From assembly GCA_018644745.1 (NCBI GenBank), contig JABGPX010001009.1, positions 1 to 7,466 on the forward strand: 7,466 bases of DNA, read 5' to 3'. A program made the position numbers and the translations under genes. The notes beneath the pieces are model-generated. The model was not told the origin of the DNA and searched no databases. It saw nothing but the letters and a program-made list of their open reading frames with translations. The DNA comes from Spirochaetales bacterium (lineage in GTDB: Bacteria; Spirochaetota; Spirochaetia; ARS1246). Shown piece after piece: positions 5,142 through 7,466 of the stretch. The number at the start of each line of letters is the position of its first letter. The first letter of the stretch is position 1.

Positions 5142-6698
5142 ATGAAAACAAGAAAAAGTATCTTAGTGTGGGTACTCATTGTGCTGCTGCCTGCTGTTAT
5201 GTGGGCCACTGGTGCTTCGGAAAGCACCGATTCGGGAGAGCCGCCTGAGCTCTCAATTTTCAACAACCGGCCGGCGCGTCAGGCAATGCCCGAGGGAGTG
5301 GATTTCTGGGATAATGTTTATATCAACTATATTCGGGAGTCCAGCGGCATCAACCCGATCTACATGAGGCCGGAAAGATCTACCTATAATGATAAACTCA
5401 CTCTGGTTATGTCTTCAGGCGACATGCCTGATTTAGTCCAGGGCAATTTTGCTCAGCTCTACAAATATGTAGATGATGGATTAGTGGTCCCCCTCGATGA
5501 CCTGCTAAAAGAACACGGGCAGGATATCCTGGCGAACATGCCGGAAAACATGTGGAAGCATGTAACTGTCGATGGAAAAATCTATGGCTTACCCGCGGTG
5601 TATTTTTACCCCGTTCCGGGTAAGGACAGCATTCCAAATAGAGTATTATGGGTGCGCAAGGATTGGATAAATTCTGTGGGTGTTGATGATCCGGTTACTC
5701 TCGATGAGTTCACGGATATGATGCGGAAGTTCAGAGATTCTGATCCCGATGGAAATGGGAAAGCAGATACTATGGGCATCAGCGCTTTTATTCGTGATGG
5801 AGACCTAAGAGGTCTCGATCCTATCTTTGGTGCTTTTGGCGTAATTCAAACCGGAGGCCAATGGACCGACATAAACGGGAAAGTCGTTTACAACACGGTT
5901 CGCCCGGAAATGAAGAAAGCCCTTGCATACCTGAATGGTATATATGAAGAGGGATTATTGGATCCTGAGTTCTATTTGAACGATCAAGGCGCGTGGATGG
6001 AGCGAGTATATCAAGGAACCATCGGCACCTGGTTAGGTTCCTGGTGGGAACCGAAATATAGAACCGACACTATTATCAAGAACACCGGAGTAGCAAACAT
6101 GACCGGCGGATTGGTCAAACCGATCCATACACCCGTGGGTTCGGATGGGTACAGCGGGAACGCCGCAACTCTATCTCTCGCTGAAGGCGTTTATTTCGTA
6201 ACCATCGATGCGGATGATCCGGCTGTTGCGGTTAAATTTTATAATTGGCGGTTCAGCGATGCCGGAAAAGACTACGACTTTGGCTTCAAAGGTACGAACT
6301 TCTCTGTAGTAGACGGTGTTCGAGTAAAAAGCGCCGACACTCCTGTGGATGGATACGCCCGAGCATATCACACCAGTTATGTGCCTTGGGGAGAACCGGA
6401 TTTCCGGCAGTATGTTATAGACAGCACCGGTAAAGACCCGGATATTTTTGAAATTGCCTGGAAGGCGCTGGAAGTTTCGGCCGATGATGGTATCACTTCG
6501 GCGGTTCCCTATTATCAAGCCCCGTCTATGGTTGAGTATGGAGCAGAACTGCAGAAGTTGTGGGTAGAATACGCCGTGAAAATTATCACCGGCGAGTTTT
6601 CACTGGATAAGTGGGACGAGTATGTCGGCCTGTGGAAGAAGAATGGCGGAGATGACATCACCGCAGAAATGAATGAGTTTTATTCTTCCCAGAAATAG
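5142..6698 (+). CDS. Extracellular solute-binding protein of ABC oligosaccharide transporter (LplA-like)
   Basis: This 518-residue secreted protein is in the large size class that accompanies LplB/LplC permeases. The N-terminus is a signal peptide: MKTRKS, then a hydrophobic core (about 7-22), ending near WATGASES. There is no cysteine at a lipobox position, so cleavage by signal peptidase I or an unusual anchor is expected. The mature part shows binding-protein features: YNDKLTLVMSSGDMPDLV (82-99), VDGKIYGLPA (143-152), LWVRKDWINSVG (169-180) and a tryptophan-rich stretch near 297-302. At 199-210, DSDPDGNGKADT resembles an EF-hand loop, a calcium site known in some large family members such as alginate-binding proteins. 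The ATG at 5142 follows GGAGG (5128-5132) at 9 bases, the strongest ribosome-binding site of the operon, fitting the need for excess binding protein. It is the last gene before a terminator. Ligand is probably an oligosaccharide; the locus hints at one containing uronic acid. Confidence 0.95.
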   Translation: MKTRKSILVWVLIVLLPAVMWATGASESTDSGEPPELSIFNNRPARQAMPEGVDFWDNVYINYIRESSGINPIYMRPERSTYNDKLTLVMSSGDMPDLVQGNFAQLYKYVDDGLVVPLDDLLKEHGQDILANMPENMWKHVTVDGKIYGLPAVYFYPVPGKDSIPNRVLWVRKDWINSVGVDDPVTLDEFTDMMRKFRDSDPDGNGKADTMGISAFIRDGDLRGLDPIFGAFGVIQTGGQWTDINGKVVYNTVRPEMKKALAYLNGIYEEGLLDPEFYLNDQGAWMERVYQGTIGTWLGSWWEPKYRTDTIIKNTGVANMTGGLVKPIHTPVGSDGYSGNAATLSLAEGVYFVTIDADDPAVAVKFYNWRFSDAGKDYDFGFKGTNFSVVDGVRVKSADTPVDGYARAYHTSYVPWGEPDFRQYVIDSTGKDPDIFEIAWKALEVSADDGITSAVPYYQAPSMVEYGAELQKLWVEYAVKIITGEFSLDKWDEYVGLWKKNGGDDITAEMNEFYSSQK

Positions 6699-6725
6699 TT
6701 AAACTCATTTATAATGAATTATAAG

Positions 6726-6769
6726 GCCACGTGGGCGGTGATTTTTGCTGATCCACGTGGCTTTTTTTT
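6726..6769 (+). terminator. Rho-independent terminator of the repressor/transporter operon
   Basis: GCCACGTGG (6726-6734) pairs perfectly with CCACGTGGC (6753-6761) around an 18-base loop. The stem is extended by A-U and G-U pairs at its base, and eight T (6762-6769) follow directly. It lies 28 bases past the binding-protein stop codon and separates it from the next gene. Confidence 0.93.
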
Positions 6770-6813
6770 GCTAAATTCCTAAACTGTTCGGGTTAGATAA
6801 GAGGAGCTATTAT

Positions 6814-7466
6814 ATGGGCATATTTTCCTGGTCGAAAACTCTTGAGGTTAAATATCAAGCCGATGTGGCCGTTCTCGGCGGAGGAATAGCCGGCGTTACC
6901 GCGGCATGCGCTGCCGCCAAGTCAGGAGCTAAAGTGGTGCTTGTTGAGAATTTCGCCGCCACCGGTGGAAATATGACAACCGGCGGTGTGGCCGGTTTCT
7001 GCGGCGAGACAGCCGGGCAAGGCGAGGTGTTTGACGAAATTGTTGAAGGACTTACCGCATTCGGAGGCATTTCGCCATACGCGCCTTACGGCACGAGGTA
7101 CGATCCGGATCGAATTCCAGGCTCAAAAGACGGTCGGCTCATGGACACTGAGCTGCTCTCTATCGTGCTTCAGGAGGTTCTGCTTAAGAGGGATATTAAA
7201 TTACTTCTCCATACAAAATTCATAGATGTGATCATGGAAGGTAATCGAATAGAGGCGGTTGTTCTCTGCGGAGCGTCCGGGACGGAACTGCTAACCGCGA
7301 GCCAGTATATCGATACCACCGGTGAAGCCCAGGTTGCCCATAGCGCAGGATTTACTACAAGGAAAGGCCGGCCCGAGGATGGGCTTCAGCTGCCAATGTC
7401 ATTCAAGCTGTATATCGATCGGATGCCGAAAGAAGATGGAACTCCGATTCCCGAGGGGTGGTTTGA
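6814..7466 (+). CDS. FAD-dependent oxidoreductase (FAD_oxidored-type), C-terminus cut by window edge
   Basis: The first 217 residues are present and the frame is open to the window edge. A Rossmann FAD-binding motif is clear: DVAVLGGGIAGVTAACAAA (17-35) with GGGIAG at 22-27 and Glu45 ending beta-2 (VVLVE) to hold the FAD ribose. TGGNMTTGGVAGF (50-62) and the later strand YIDTTGEAQVAHSAG (165-179) match the FAD-dependent oxidoreductase family often annotated beside bacterial polysaccharide-use genes. There is no signal peptide, so it should be cytoplasmic. The ATG at 6814 follows GAGGAG (6801-6806) at 7 bases. It lies beyond a strong terminator, so it either has its own promoter in 6770-6800, where I see no convincing hexamers, or depends on read-through. 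Its substrate is unknown. A role in oxidising a sugar, uronate or related product of the locus is possible but only inferred from position. Confidence 0.9.
   Translation, partial: MGIFSWSKTLEVKYQADVAVLGGGIAGVTAACAAAKSGAKVVLVENFAATGGNMTTGGVAGFCGETAGQGEVFDEIVEGLTAFGGISPYAPYGTRYDPDRIPGSKDGRLMDTELLSIVLQEVLLKRDIKLLLHTKFIDVIMEGNRIEAVVLCGASGTELLTASQYIDTTGEAQVAHSAGFTTRKGRPEDGLQLPMSFKLYIDRMPKEDGTPIPEGWF

Noticed and set aside
6770..6813. Possible promoter for the FAD oxidoreductase (TTGCTA at 6768-6773 with TTAGAT at 6793-6798)
   Set aside because: The spacing is 19 bases, the -35 candidate overlaps the terminator T-run and both matches are weak, so I do not list it as a feature.
1..7466. CRISPR arrays, tRNA/rRNA genes, insertion sequences, attachment sites
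   Set aside because: No regularly spaced repeats, RNA gene signatures, transposase-like frames or terminal inverted repeats were seen.

Overview
The window is a carbohydrate-utilisation locus, probably from a spirochaete (Sphaerochaeta/Treponema/Spirochaeta type). That placement is an inference. It rests on moderate GC content, frequent TTG/GTG starts, and a solute-binding protein whose signal peptide ends in an ATGASES-like motif without a lipobox cysteine, a style I associate with spirochaete binding proteins. No rRNA, tRNA, CRISPR array or mobile element is visible, and no stretch over 300 bases lacks a gene.

Layout: two operons diverge from a regulatory region at about 1943-2163. Leftward (minus strand) are an alpha/beta hydrolase (1145-1942) and, one base after its stop codon, a glycoside hydrolase family 4 (GH4) enzyme (1-1143, cut by the window edge). 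The GH4 enzyme carries a Cys-His-Gly active-site motif that suggests an alpha-glucuronidase. Rightward (plus strand) are a LacI-family repressor (2164-3246), two LplB/LplC-type ABC permeases (3260-4213 and 4215-5087) and a large extracellular solute-binding protein (5142-6698). A strong intrinsic terminator (6726-6769) closes that operon. After it a FAD-dependent oxidoreductase gene begins (6814 onward) and runs off the right edge.

Regulation can be read from the sequence. Two perfect palindromes sharing the core AAACGTTT lie in the divergent region, 117 bp apart centre to centre. One sits in the spacer of the best leftward promoter. The other covers the predicted start point of the repressor/transporter promoter. 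The simplest model is a self-regulating LacI-type repressor that shuts both operons until an oligosaccharide-derived inducer appears.

Working model (inference): the binding protein captures a uronic-acid-containing or related oligosaccharide outside the membrane. The two permeases import it using an ATPase encoded elsewhere. The alpha/beta hydrolase removes an ester or similar decoration, and the GH4 enzyme cleaves the glycoside by its NAD-dependent redox mechanism. The oxidoreductase may act on the product or be a separate unit. All families are known. The parts worth a second look are the paired-operator architecture, the unusual enzyme combination, and a Val at the usual Leu lever position of the repressor hinge.
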